A stretch of 64,000 bases of DNA, taken from assembly GCA_017165825.1 (NCBI GenBank), contig CM029369.1, positions 3,733,985 through 3,797,984 of the forward strand, read 5' to 3'. Positions 1 to 13,200 of the stretch are shown piece after piece (the first letter of the stretch is position 1; every line of letters begins with the position of its first letter). Both the position numbers and the translations under genes were made by a program. The DNA is from Hepsetus odoe. Its lineage: Eukaryota > Chordata > Actinopteri > Characiformes > Hepsetidae. The notes under the pieces were generated by a model. That model saw nothing but the letters and a program-made list of their open reading frames with translations, was not told the origin of the DNA and made no database searches.

Positions 1-302
1 AAAATGCAGATTATTAATTTTTTTTTTGACAACGTTTGAGCTCGTTGAGCCTTTCAGCTGCGCGTCTCTGAGCGGCCAACAGCGAAGGGAGTGTGGAAAT
101 AAGAACATTCAGGTACTCGTACTATTTAAAAATGAGTAATTGTGATGCCCGTCCTTTTAAAATTCAGCACTTTTAGCATGTCAAATCCTGTAATCTGGGA
201 ATATTGCATCCCTCTGCTGTGGAATTTGGTAGGCAGGTTAACGGGGGATTTGGATTATTTTGCGGAGACAGGAAATGTCATCCCCCTCCTCGTCCTACTG
301 GT

Positions 303-470
303 TTACATTTACGGCATTTAGCTGACGCTTTTAATCCAGAGTGACTTCCAGTTCCTGATTAAAGGGACCGTCGCTCAGGAACCCAGTGGTGGTGCTGGAG
401 GTGGGATTTAATCCTGCAGCCAGGTCTATAGACGAGCGTCCTGTCACTACACCGCCAGCACCCCAACCCA
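303..470 (-). repeat. SINE family B copy
   Basis: Reverse complement of a tRNA-headed SINE: a tail related to 'GCGTCTGCTAAATGxxGTAAATG' lies at the left and a B-box-like GGATTAAATCC-type segment near 405-415. The family uses a different 3' tail from family A but shares the central 'TGAGCAAG' core in better copies, such as 35573-35770. Confidence 0.65.
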
Positions 471-943
471 GTCGTCTGTTCAAGCACCTCGGCAAGCGGA
501 GCGTCCATGCAGAAGTTCTTTGTCGCATGTAAAGCCGCCATTTTTGATTTTATTCCCTGCTTGTTTATGTCCCCAAGACGCCTCTGGGTTCGAATCGCAG
601 AGGACCTCCTGCTGAGCGTCTTCACTTTGATATCTTTCGCTCTGTATCGTAGATTTGTTGTGCTCATTAGACACTGCAGAGCAATTCTGTGTTTTTTTGA
701 ACTCTGCGCTAAAAAGTTGAACTTTTACAGAACCCGCGCTGCTTAGAGAGTTTCTGTTCAGCCCCGTTTTTATTCATCAACACCAAAACACAATACACTC
801 GCAGGTACGAGCCGGGGCCGCTGGGAATCCCCGCCGCTCGTTCGCTCTCCTCCGTCTCTGCCTCCTGTCCCTTTGTTCTGCTCGTTCTCTCTCTCTTCCT
901 CTGTCCCGGTCTACAGCAGAACTGTGTGTTTTATTGTTCGCAG

Positions 944-1057
944 GTAATCCTGGTCTCCGCTAACAAGCTCACGCGCTACATCGAGCCCTGCCAGCTGACC
1001 GACGAGTTTGGGGGCAGCCTGCAGTATGACCACATGGACTGGGTCAACAAGAGACTG
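944..1057 (+). CDS. sestd1: SESTD1 exon w1: end of SEC14 domain
   Basis: Thirty-eight codons, phase 0 to 0, after acceptor GTTCGCAG and before donor GTAAGA. The peptide runs from VILVSANKLTRY to MDWVNKRL and has the CRAL-TRIO ending in which a strand-helix unit is followed by a conserved 'LTxEFGGSLxYDHxxW'-type motif (here LTDEFGGSLQYDH). Confidence 0.92.
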
Positions 1058-4000
1058 GTAAGAAACGAGCGAGGTACCGTCCCCATCACTGCTACCCAGG
1101 GGCTTTCACTAGCCGCCCCCTGCCGCGCGGTGTGTGCGGGTGGCTTAAATAAACGAGGAAATGCGAATGTGTAATTGAGAACGATGTCCGGACGGCGTCT
1201 CCGACGTGAAGCAAATCTGTCCACCTTTTTGTCCAGGTGTTTGAAAAATTCACAAAGGAGTCGACTTCCCTGCTGGACGAGCTCGCGGTCATTAACGAAA
1301 ACGAGAAGGCCAGCCAGCCGGACAAGGCCAGGTATTTCACGTCTCATTATCTTAGACAAGATCCAGCGGCTCGCGCCGCCGTTCTTTTCTCATTTCCAGC
1401 CCCGCAGAGTCTCGGTCTCTCTCTCGTATAATTACAATATTAAAAATTCATGAATCCTTGAGCTCCGAACACTCAGGTGATTTATAATGACAGGGTGGTT
1501 TAATAGCTGAGCCGCTCTAGCGAGCGAATTCATCCTCGTTATAAGATCAGAGAAGAAAAGCCATTTTTTACTCACCGATAGATTCATAAAATCCCACCTA
1601 ATGTTTAACTACGGCACTTAAACTTCCCCGATTCACACCCTGAAGCCCGGCCAGCTTCACTCCGTTTCAGCGCGTTTTAATCTCCAGCGGATTCTTCAGT
1701 ATTAGCGGCGTAATTGCTTATTAAACTCTGACAGTAGCTTGTTTTATAGAGTAAACATCAAAACCCTCACGTCTCAGCCATCGAGACTTCATTTCTACAG
1801 CCAGTTTAACACAACAGCAAGCCTCCAAATAATTACTCCAAATAAGCGCCGTAGCTCATTGGGAGTGAAGACATAACGGCGTAATGAATCGCCTCGTCTT
1901 TTTAAAAGCAGTGCTCTGTGTTACTGCGATGTGATTGGACAGAAGGAGCGTCATCAGAATGCATTCCTTATTTTCATTGGTTAGCACTATTTTCGCATCT
2001 AACCGTCCATGAAAGTCGAAAGTCACATGATGATTTACGCAGCGACGGAAAGCTGCGTCCAGTACCGTCACCAGTGAGAGGGACGTTGGCACGTCGTACT
2101 TTCCGCACACTGCGAAGACCCGCTCGCGATTGACTTCCAGGCCGGATGAGCCGTAAAATATCATTCTTTTAGTTTGGAAAAATGAGCCTGAAACCACATT
2201 TCAGGGGCAGCGGTGGTCTAGTGAGGGAGTCGCCCCGGATCGGAAGATCGTGGGTTCGATTCCCTCATCAGTAGTTCGCCCTGAGGTACCCTTGAGCAAG
2301 GTACCGTCCCCGTCACTGCTCCCTGGGCGCTTTCAAAAGCTGCCCCCTGCTGCACATGTGTGTATGGGTGAAACGCAGAGGTTGAATTTCGTTGTGCTGC
2401 GTTTCACAATGACCAGGGTAGTCACTTTCACTTTCATTTGACCAAAGACGCACGTCTGATCAGGTAGAAGTAGGTAGAATTAAGAAATGTTAAAGGAAGT
2501 TATTAAAAGAAAAAGTGAAAATTGGCACCCCTAATCAGCGTGTAATGCCTCAGCGACACCTCCAGTTTTTATCCATGCGCAGAAAATCAAGCTCCTATCG
2601 GATTAAAAAAAAAAAAAAGATGGGTGGGAAAGGTTGTCTGTCATGGAGAAAAAGAAACTATAATGTTCAAATATTAAATGGATTTCAACAAGAGGATCAC
2701 AGTCACAGCAGCAAGCTGAAGATCGAGAGCGAGATTAAGGGGTGGAATCTCCAAAACGGCCCGGATTGCGGCGCGATCAGCCGGCGCGGGTGTTCGGCAG
2801 GTGGAAACGCGTGACCCGATTCGTGCCGTGATGCGCCAAGGTTCCATCGTGATTGACTCTCGTCGTCGCTGCATCGTCTTTGTCTCGCCTCCGCTAAAAG
2901 ATCCTGCTCCTGTCGTCGTTTGTGTTTGCTGAACGAAGTCTGTAGGGTTTATTTATTTACATCTTTTATCCCAACAGGCCTTCAGGCAGCGACGCCCTGC
3001 CTTCGTTTGACCCCGAAGCCGTCCTGCAGACTGGTAAGTGCCATTGTAAAGTAAGTCAAGTTTATGAGGCACCTTTTACAGACGAGTCACAAAGCGCTGA
3101 ACAATACAATAAACTAAACATGGAGAGACGCTCTGAACGGGTCACCAGTCCATCACAGGGCAGACACACACACACACACTCTCTCTGATGTGCATGTCTT
3201 TGGGGAGAACACTCCACACACATGGCTCCAGGATGTCCCAGATGGGAATTGAACCAGAACCTTAATCAAACCACCATCAGAAATGAATCTTGAAGAGTCG
3301 CAAGTCTGAGTCTTAGTTCACTTTGCATGTGAATCAAATGTACCCAGCGCTGCCAGCACTTATGGGCATAGTGACCAATCCATTACAGCAGAGATTAGGT
3401 GGTGTGTGTGTGTGTGTGTGTGTGAACTGAGAGGGCTACAATGGAAAGAAACGGAACTACTGCTGAAAGCTGAAAGAAAAGTAAGGTCTGGGAGCTTTTT
3501 CTTAAGATGGTTGAGAGAGCGCAGCCGATTCTGGGACTAGGCTCCGGGATCAGAAGATCGTGGGTTCCCCCGGACCGGTATGTTGCTCTGAGGTACCCTT
3601 GAGCAAGGTGTCGTCCCCATCACTGCTCCCGCCCCCTGCTGCACGGTGCGTGTAGGTTAAATACAGAGGATGAATATCTCGTCTAGGGAAGTAAAACCCA
3701 CATCAGAAACCCGGGAAACGATGGTGCAGAACTTCTGACTGAGGTCTGCAGCCTGGGCCGTTTCTCTGATTGCAGCGTAATCTGAGTGTACCGTCCACTG
3801 AAGGCAGCTTTGTGTCCAGACTCGTCTCCGTCTCTGCTGTAAACTGAGCCTTTGTCCGCGCGGATGAGTCATGCAGGACGGTCACGCGTTCTTTGTGCAG
3901 GACCGGCTCGGAGTGAGGGCAGCAGTGAAGGTTGGGGTTTGCTGTGCTTTGTGTCGTTAGAGCTTCTGAAGGGTTTCAGGTTTAAAGATGTGAAAGAAAA

Positions 4001-4230
4001 CTCTGCTGAAGTGTCTTCAATAAAAACGGCTAAACGGCTAGAGTTTCACTCATCCGTCACCATCACTCTCTTTCCCTTCCTCTCTCCCCTCTGAGTAATG
4101 CTTTTCTTTCGCTCTTTCTCCCCTCTGAGTGAGGCAGTTCCTCCCTCCTCATTCCTTCTTCCTTCCTGTTTCTTTCCTTCTGTCCTTTTCTTCTTTGTCT
4201 CCTTGCTTTCTTTCATTCCCCTATTGAAAA

Positions 4231-4266
<36 letters not shown>

Positions 4267-7200
4267 GTCATGAGCTGCTGTCTGAGCTGCAGCAGAGACG
4301 TTTTAATGGCTCTGAGGGGGGAGGGGGCGGTGGGGGGACGGCCTGGTCTCCGATGGACGATGAGCTTTTGGCGCAGCCTCAGGTGATGAAGCTGCTGGAC
4401 TCGCTGAGGGAGCAGTACACCAAGTACCAGGAGGTGTGCCGTCAGCGCAGCAAGCGCTCACAGCTCGAGGAGATCCAGACCAAGGTCATGCAGGTAACAA
4501 CCTTCAGGTCACCGTTCTCCTTCAATCACCAGTCTGGACTCTACCTGAGCAGTTCTGCAGATCTTCCTGAAGGACAGTGTTGTTGTCTCTCATTTTCAGT
4601 CCAGTCTCTGTACCTGAGCAGTTCTCCAGATCTTCCTGAAGGACAGTGTTGTTGTCTCTCATGTTCAGTCCAGTCTCTGTACCTGAGCAGTTTGATAGTT
4701 CTGTGTTGGTTAATCCACACAGTGATCTACTTCTGATCAGAACAAAGCGTCTAACTTAAGACATGAAGCAGTGAAGAAACAGGAGCAGATGATTCCAGAT
4801 GATCAGGTGATTCATTTATTGCTAGTGCTGAGTGGTTGGACCCCCTTTATCTAGAACCATGTATCTTTAGGCACCTGGCAGCCTAAAACACCTGTTCCCA
4901 TTTCTTCCATTGAAGCTTCTCAATATGAACCAAGCTATTAAGAAATGAGAGCTCAGTACTTTTGCACGGTACTGTATGATACATTGCACTCTGAGGTCCG
5001 TTTCCCAGGAGATACACGTCCTGTGTGTGGGCGGCAAACTCGAGGTGAAGCTAAACAAGTTTGCACAAGTGCTTTTTAAAGTTTGTCGTTTTAGGTTTTC
5101 AAACTAGAACTGGGGGAAACTGAAATCCAGCAGGGTCTGACGTTCTCCCCGCTCTGGTGCACCCGATAATTAATTTGCGGATGATGGAGGTGGTAATGAA
5201 CCGATAGCACGGGACGCGGCTGCTGGAGCGCTAACTCTCACACCGTTGTGCTTCGTTGCACCGTTTGCAGGTTTCGTCCGTGGCTGGATTTAATATTTCC
5301 GTTTTAAATCGATAAAAGTCCTGAAAGCTGTTTTTAAATGTTCGTGCCCTGCAGCGCTGACTCCGTGTTGGAAATGCTGAGAATAAATCCGAAGCAGGAG
5401 CCGCTCCAGAGCATTGAATCATTTGTAGGATTGAGGCTCACACCTGTTCTTCTCTCGAATAATCCATGAATTGTTTTATCGATAATTAATAATGCGTTAA
5501 CCTCCAAAAATCAGACCGAGCGTTTCATCAAAGCTCACTTTAACAGCAAGCTGCGTGCCCGAATAAAGCAATACAGTTTTGCATATTAAGGGCAAAATTT
5601 AAAACTTCCATCTCCAACGTGACAAACGAATCGAATAAGTGAACAGAAGACAGGAATAATAGTGAAAGACGAGAAAGAATTGGCCTTTTCCTGCAGCTGT
5701 TCATCCATAGTGGGTGGTGCTGAAGCTGGACATTGACCTTTACTGTCTCCCTCGGTGTCCACACCTTATTTGGTGTCCGTGGCCCCGCCCTTGCTGGGCA
5801 TCTCTAGCTCCGCCCTGCTTTTCTTCTTTTTATCATGTTCCTGGGTGTGCATATATCCGTGCGATTCTATCCGCACTATTCCCTCGCGTCCTCTGGCCGA
5901 ACACGCACTCGTTCGTTTAACAGCACCAGCAACGTTCGTTCCTCTGTTCCGGTTTACCCTCTCAGACACGGACGCTCCTGCACGGTGTCTCAGAAGATTC
6001 CTCCAGCGCTGAGCTGATCTGGTTGCTTTAACCTTCTAAGAGACACGCGTGTTAAATTCATTTGCGGTGTGATTTAAACGACGAACAGAGGCCGACGGAA
6101 ATCCCGAATGATTCCCGTCATTAGATAATTGTTTTCTTCACTTCGTTTCTTTATTTAATTACCTCAGTGCGGCAGGCAGGGATGCTGAGCGAGATGAGAT
6201 CCTAGTGTTGAGCACGACGCTGCGATAAACATGCAAATTTCCTTTTTTTCATTTATTTTTTTCTTCCCTGGAAGTGTAAAACACAATTTCGGACCAATGG
6301 TAAAGGCTCATGCCAAACCTGCAGACTTGCACGCACGATCTGCAACATCTTATTACTTCTTCAGAGGTCCCTGGTCTCGATAAGAGGCGAGGGCGGCGTG
6401 CTGCCTCCTGGGGAAGCTGATCTTTACGGGAAAGTTGATCTCCAGGAGGCGGGAGGGTGGCGGCTGCACGAGAGGCCTGTACAGAATCCTTATTCAATGC
6501 TTTCCCCTCTCGACTGGTGAAAAAAACGAACGCATCGGACCATGCTGGCTCTGCTGGAGGGGTCCACGCCGTGACAGCAGAGTGACAACCAACAAAGTTA
6601 CATGGATTTTAGTCATTGGTACGGTAAAATGCAGTCACATGGGTTCAGGTAGAAATAACGTTCTTTTGTTCCAGCATCCAGAGTTTGTTTTCTTTTTGTT
6701 TTCTTACTGAAAGTGAGAGACAAAAACTTTGTCCTTCAGGAAGATCTGGAGAACTGTTCCTCAACAACACATTGAAGTCTCTCTCTGGCTACATGTCTGG
6801 TTTTTTGGCAGCAAAAAATGAAGAAATGAGGCTTGGATAAAGGCCTTAAGAGTGTGTGTGTGTGTGTGTGTATGCAGGTTGTGAACTGGTTGGAAGGTCC
6901 TGGTACAGATCAGCTCCGGACTCAATGGGGGATTGGAGATTCCATTCGAGCATCACAAGCCCTGCAGCTGAAGCATGAGGAGATAGAGAGCCAACACAGT
7001 GTAAGTACAGAGCTGTGTGTGTGTGTTTATAAAGAAAGCACGTTCATGTTTCAACGCTACTTTGGAAATGAAGCCGAAACCCGTGGTAGCTGGATCAGCG
7101 CTCACCAACACCAAACCCCTACACGTGAAAGTGAAAGTGACTATCGGCCATTGTGAAACAGCGCAGCACATGGTGAGACGCGATGAAATTTACCCTCGTC

Positions 7201-10200
7201 ATTTCACCCACACAAACGTGCGGCAGGGGGCAGCTATTGAAAGCGCCCGGGGAGCGGTGATGGAGACGGTACCTTGCTCAAGGGTACCCCAGGGCAACCT
7301 ACTGGTCTGGGAGTCAAACCCATGACCTTCTGATTCTGGGGCCCAAAACAGTAGGTCACTGCATTCCCATAATATGTGATTTAAAAAAAATATATATAAA
7401 GTCGTGTGTGTGTGTGTGAGAGAGATTACTATATGGTCCTAAAAACAAGCTCATCCTGATTTGAACTCCGTATGAAGCTGGCTTTAGTTCAGATTAGCCC
7501 TTCTTCACACACTTTCCAGCTCTAGGAAGGAGAACGGTGTAGTGAAGCACGTTCTGGCCTTCAAACAGAAAGTCTCCGCCCCTTTTACTACGTCAGCTTG
7601 GTGCTGCGAGTCAGGAAGTGCGATGTGTTCGGCCCTCACAGCTCTGGAAAGTCACGATAACGGTTAAAACAAACGAGCGCTGATGCTGCCTTACTGTCGA
7701 ATCAGTATTAGGACCCAACGACTCTTCCTAACGGAGAAGATGTGAAGATCTCCTGCGTGTGGAGAAGTGTAAAGAAGGCATTTCCTCTGCCACGTCTGGA
7801 GGCCCTTCCCCTGAAACGGGTTCTTTTTAAGGGTTCTTTAGTGAAAGTGTGGTTCCGTTTAGGACCCTAGAAACACAAGAACCATCGCACTGCATTAAAG
7901 ACCGCTCTGTCAAACGGACCTTCTCCGTGACGGATTTGTGTCTTTAAAGAATCGATGGCTCTCGTGCTTCTCGTGGAGGTAAGAGAACCTTTTCGGTGCT
8001 TTATTTTCGCCAATAAAAGTCAGCCGTCAGGAAGTGCTGACAGGCTGCCGAAACGAGCTTAAACGGGTCGGAAGGACTTTGGAACAGAGTTCTGCGTCTT
8101 TTTCCAGGGTTGTGTTTCGCTGCAGTGACTGAAGCGGCCCGATGAAACTTTTATGACCTTCTGAATAAAACGGCACCGGCATGAAGGTCCGTCAGGTTCC
8201 CAGCCGGAGATGCTGAGATCAGGAGTGTGAGAATGAGATCATTCTTTCTCTCTCTCCTTCTTTCTCCCCGCTGAGTATGGCAGTTCTTTCTTTCTTTCCT
8301 TTTGTCCTATTTTCTTTATTTGCTGCCTTGCTTTCTTTCTTTCTTTCCCCTAATGAATAATTCTCTCTGTCTCTCTGACTCTTACTTTCTTTTTCCTTTA
8401 CTCATCTTTTGCTCTTTCTGTCTCTTGTTTTTCTGCTTCTGTTCCCTTGTTTCTTTCATCGCTTCACTTTAACGTCTCTCACTTTGTTTTATTCTCTTTT
8501 TTAAATTTGATTTTGAATCTCTCCTTTCTGACACTTTTCTTTCTTCCCTGTGTGCTATCATCTCTGCCTTTTTCTTTCTTTTCATCTCTTGCTTTCTTTC
8601 TACTATCCTCTGCTTTTCTCAATCATTTCTGTTGTCTCTCTAACTTTCTTTCATTCTGTTTATTGTTCTCTCTCTTTTTTCTATCTCTTCTCCTCATTCC
8701 AATCTCACAAACCTGCTCGCTCTCGCTCACTCGGTGACTCTAAAGGGCAGGAATCGAGTAGATCTTTCAGGATCGTTCTCGTCCACCTGCGGGGCGTCTC
8801 CGAGGGACCCGTACCCGATCTCCAGATCTTCCAGGCAGGGAACGGAGAACTGAAGAACGTCGAGACTTGTCTTGAATCCGATAGTGGTGTTGCACTCTGT
8901 CCAGCCAACAGGTGGCAGCGTTACAGTGAAGTAATCTAACAGGATTCTCCAGCACGGATCACTGGGAGCTTTCTTCTAGGCCTGGTTGTGATCCTGCAGG
9001 AGCTTAGAGTTCTTGCTCAGGAGCAGGTCTGTGTGAGGTGATTCCTGCAGGAGTGTGTATGTAGGAGTGGTTTGCGGGTTCCGGAGGCTCTGGTCGGGTC
9101 TTTAATGGGCTCGGCATGCTGGCGGTTTGTTTGTCCATGTGGTGAACCGAGTTCTTAATGAGCTGGCGGGGTTCTAGGAGTGACTGCTTCTGCGCTGCTC
9201 ATGTTTACGGTGCTGGGCTCCTTTCTGACTCGGCGCCTTTACGAGCATAATAAGCCTCCGGCCCAGCGCACTGGGACGGAGCGTGTTGACTCTGTTCTGG
9301 GAAGAGCTGGGATGAAGTTCAGAACAGCGTGAGCTGTATTTACACAGCCTCACTCTCCCCCTCGCTGTGGGAAACATTTTGAGATGGTTTAACCGTTCGG
9401 TAGGAGTCACTCAGTGCCTGCAAAAAGTTGAGCGTGACATTTCTCAGCAGCATTCCTCATAAGCACTGTCTCATCTTCTAAACTCCACAGGATCCTCGCA
9501 GAAGGTCCAGCCCCTTCCAGTGTATTCTTAACTGCCTCAGTCTCCATCAGATGCAGCTACAGGAACGGAGGCTTGAAGGAACTGCAGATGTTGAATTACT
9601 TGATTGTTTGTCATCTGCAGTGGCCTGCAGGAGGATGGGTTTCCCTTTTGAGTCTTGGTGTCTCCAAGTGTCTCTAAAAGCTTAGAAATATTAAAGTGGT
9701 GCTTTGTATACAATTTTGTAGGGATTATTTTGGACATATTTATTTATTTATTTATGTATTTTTTTAGATCAAATTTTTTAAATACGTCGTCTTGCACGCA
9801 TCTTTTTGAAGGCTTGAAATGCAGAAAGTTTTATTTTTGTGTGGCACCGTTTAGGGACTAGGCCCCAGGATCGAATCCCAGACAATTAGGCTACCCTGAG
9901 GTGCCCTTGAGCAAGGTAGCGTCCCCATCACTGCTCCCTGGGTGATGCCCACCGCTGCACAGTGGGTGTGGGTTAAAAGCAGAGGTTTCGTTCCTTTGTG
10001 CTTCACAGTGCTCAATAAGTCACAATGACGATAAGTCACTTCAACGTCAAACTTCTAGTCAAATTTAGATTTTAAAGTCAATTTTATAAATCTAAAGCTC
10101 AGTGTGCTGCCTGATCCCTCGACCTTCATGCCACGATCACTGAAACCATATGAGGAGTTGTTTTTATCACCGCAGGCGCCCGCCGGGGTCCCGTGAGCTG

Positions 10201-13200
10201 TGTGTTCATGCCGGGGCTCCGCTGCGGAGCATGTGTGGTTTCGGGGTGTCGGTTTTAATAAGCAGTGCAGGCTGAAGTGGTCGTGATGCTCTGTGTCTCT
10301 CCTGCAGGAGTGGTTTGCCGTGTACGTGGAGCTGAACCAGCAGATGGCGGCGCTGTTGAGCGCAGGTGCTGACGAGGACCTGCTGGAGCTGAAGGCTCTG
10401 CAGCAGCAGCTCAGCGACGTGTGTTACAGGCAGGCCAGCCAGCTGGAGTTCAGACAGAACGTCCTGCAGTCCGCCCACGAGTTCCACAGCACCGCCCAGG
10501 ACGTACGTGTCCCATTAACGCTCGGAACCCTCCTCACTTCTACTGACTTGAAACAAAAAAAAGCATTAAAGTCAACAAATGCATTCGAGATAAAGCAGCT
10601 GATTGCTAAAAATAGTGTCAAAAGAAGAGTCCGAAGAGAATTTCTATTCTAGAAACTTGTCTTTTCTGGAAAAAAAATATTTAAAAATCAGTTTTTTTGA
10701 ACTAGCCTTAAACTTTGTAGAGGGGTTTTCAGTTTTTATTTATAGTGGAGGTTTTTTTTAGGGAATTCTGCAGGATATCGGACTGATGGTTTCTGAGCTC
10801 AACCTTTTTATATTTAAACCTCAGCCTTAATACTTTGTCCGTCGTTCCGTCCCGTAGACAAACTGTTTTAATTTGGAAGCTGATGTTTATATTTGTAAGC
10901 ACTCCTACCAAATGATCCTCTACAGTCAGCCATTTGTGTTGAATCGCAGATCATTTAAGGCCAAAATCTTGCGGTTATTAATATTATTTACCAAAATATA
11001 TTGAATATGTTTCTCCTAACGTTCATTTAGGAACTTCCTGTAAACTGAAGTATCTGAAATCGTTAAAAAAATGATTTAAAACTTTATGCTTTAAAAACAG
11101 AAACAGTCTGCTTAGCCCTAACGGGATAAAGTAGTAAATGATCTCTTTTCTGATTGGCTGCTTTGTAGCTCATTCAGAAATCTCTCAGAACTGAAGAACT
11201 CTGTAGGGTTAGCGTGAACGGAGAGGGCTGAACAGCTATAGGTGGATTAGGCAAAAGATGGAGAATTAAATGGAACCCACGTGCAAGACAGACCTCAAAA
11301 TGAACGATGCATAATTGAGCTGGTGGTGATAACGCCCCGGTTTCCTTTTCCCAGCTCTCCCAACAGTTGGACGGGCTGCTGGGCATGCTCTGTGCAGACG
11401 TCGCCCCTGCTGATGGAGCTGCCATTCAGCAAACGCTGAAACATCTGGAGGAGAAACTGAAGAGTGTCGGTAGGAGCTATTTATAATCCTCTCCATCTTC
11501 CTCCTTCAATCCGACCACCTGCATGTCCATAAACCTCCTCTGGTCCTCCTCTTCTCCTTTTTCCCAGCAGCTGCCATCCTCCCGATATAGTCCTCGTCTC
11601 TCCTCTGGACATGTCCAAACCAACGCAACCTCGCTTCTCTAACTCTCCAAAACGTCTAACCTGAGCTGTCCCCTCTAATATATACTAATTTCTAATCCTG
11701 TCCATCCTCGACACAGCTCCAGCTCCGCCTCCTGTCTTTTCATCAGTGCCACCGTCTCCAACCCGTATAGCACAGCAGGTCTCACTACCATCCTGTGAAC
11801 CTTCTCTTTCATTCTCGATGATTCCCGTCTTTCACGCATCACTCCAGCCAAACTGACCACCGTGAAAATCTCTCTTGATCAGAAGGCCTTCAGGAACAGA
11901 AATGTGTGATGGACTATAGATACATGTATCAAACATTCCACTCCTGCTGCGTTTCAGAGGGAGCTCTGCAGAGTCTGAGAGAGAAGGGCCAGGTTCTGCT
12001 CGACCAGATCTCCAACCAGTCGTCCTGGTTCTATGGCAAAGAAATGCAGATTGAGAACAAAGAGAACGTCGATCACATCCACAGCGTCATGGAGGATATG
12101 CAGCTGCGCAAGCAGAGGTTTGTATCTCTCCTATCGATTCCTGATGAATCTTGTATGAAATCGTTGGTCTTCACACTCCATTTCATTCCATGACCTCAGT
12201 TTCCAGAGAAACCTGAATCAGTGACACAGAGCAGGAGGTTCTTCAGAGCTTGAAGCTTCTCCGTAAACCTCATGAAGTTGTGAAGTTCTGAAGAGATGCA
12301 CGTTTACACTTGGGTTTAGCCGTGAGGAGGTTTTCGCAGATGGTGGTGTCCTCAAGGACGTTTACCATCTTTCCTCCCGGTTTCTTATTTAAAAGGGGGT
12401 TTAGAAGAGAGCCTATAATTTGAAGGCTCACATGGATCATGATTTGATTTCTCGATTTGTGGTTTCATTTAAAAATCTTCCTTTAAAAGCAAGACTGGGA
12501 GATTTATTCTAACGAAGCTTTACGTGTGAACCGTTTTTGAAAATTTTTCTCTTCTTCTTGTAAGACAGCAATTCATAAACCCTGTAACTCCTTTACTTCA
12601 GTGACGTCAAAGTGATCAATGGACTTCTGTCTAAAAGATCAAATCGTTCATCACCCTTAACAGAGATTCACCGTAAAAGAAAATAAATAAATAAAAAATA
12701 CAAGCAAGAAAAGGTTGCAGACTTTGGCCAAGTCATTCAGACCTCTAACCACAGTGTGGACTTTAAAGGTGCGAGGACATGGTGGACGTGAGGCGACTGA
12801 AAATGCTGCAGATGGTCCAGCTCTTCAAGTGCGAGGAGGATGCCTCGCAGGTTAGTGGGAGTCTGAGAGCTTTGACGTCTGATTCTGTGGAGTTTTTTTG
12901 ACCAGTAAGAAAAATGAAAGTAGTCTCAGGTTTAATGTGATCTAATATATTTTATTTGGCCTCTGACAGGCAGTAGAATGGCTCAGCGAGCTGCTGGACG
13001 CCCTGCTGAAGACGCACATCAGGCTGGGCGATGACGCGCAGGAAACCAAAGTCCTCCTGGAGAAACACAGGAAGTTTGTGGATGTCGCACAGGTTACTTG
13101 CCCCTCAGTTCTTCTTCTCGTTGATGTTCCCTCGTTCTCAGAACAGTGTTTCAGCAGGGAAACGTAATGAGATTGGAACCGTATTGGTGAAAAAACGCAG

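Noticed and set aside
507..746. Possible additional SESTD1 exon before 944
   Set aside because: The peptide has no resemblance to the SEC14 domain, and no acceptor/donor pair gives a compatible phase.
2204..2290. tRNA gene (A and B boxes present), likewise at the other SINE heads
   Set aside because: No complete cloverleaf or anticodon arm, and always followed by the SINE core and tail.
8447..8939. Hydrophobic Phe/Leu/Ser frame on the plus strand
   Set aside because: CT-rich intron block; no coding periodicity beyond composition.
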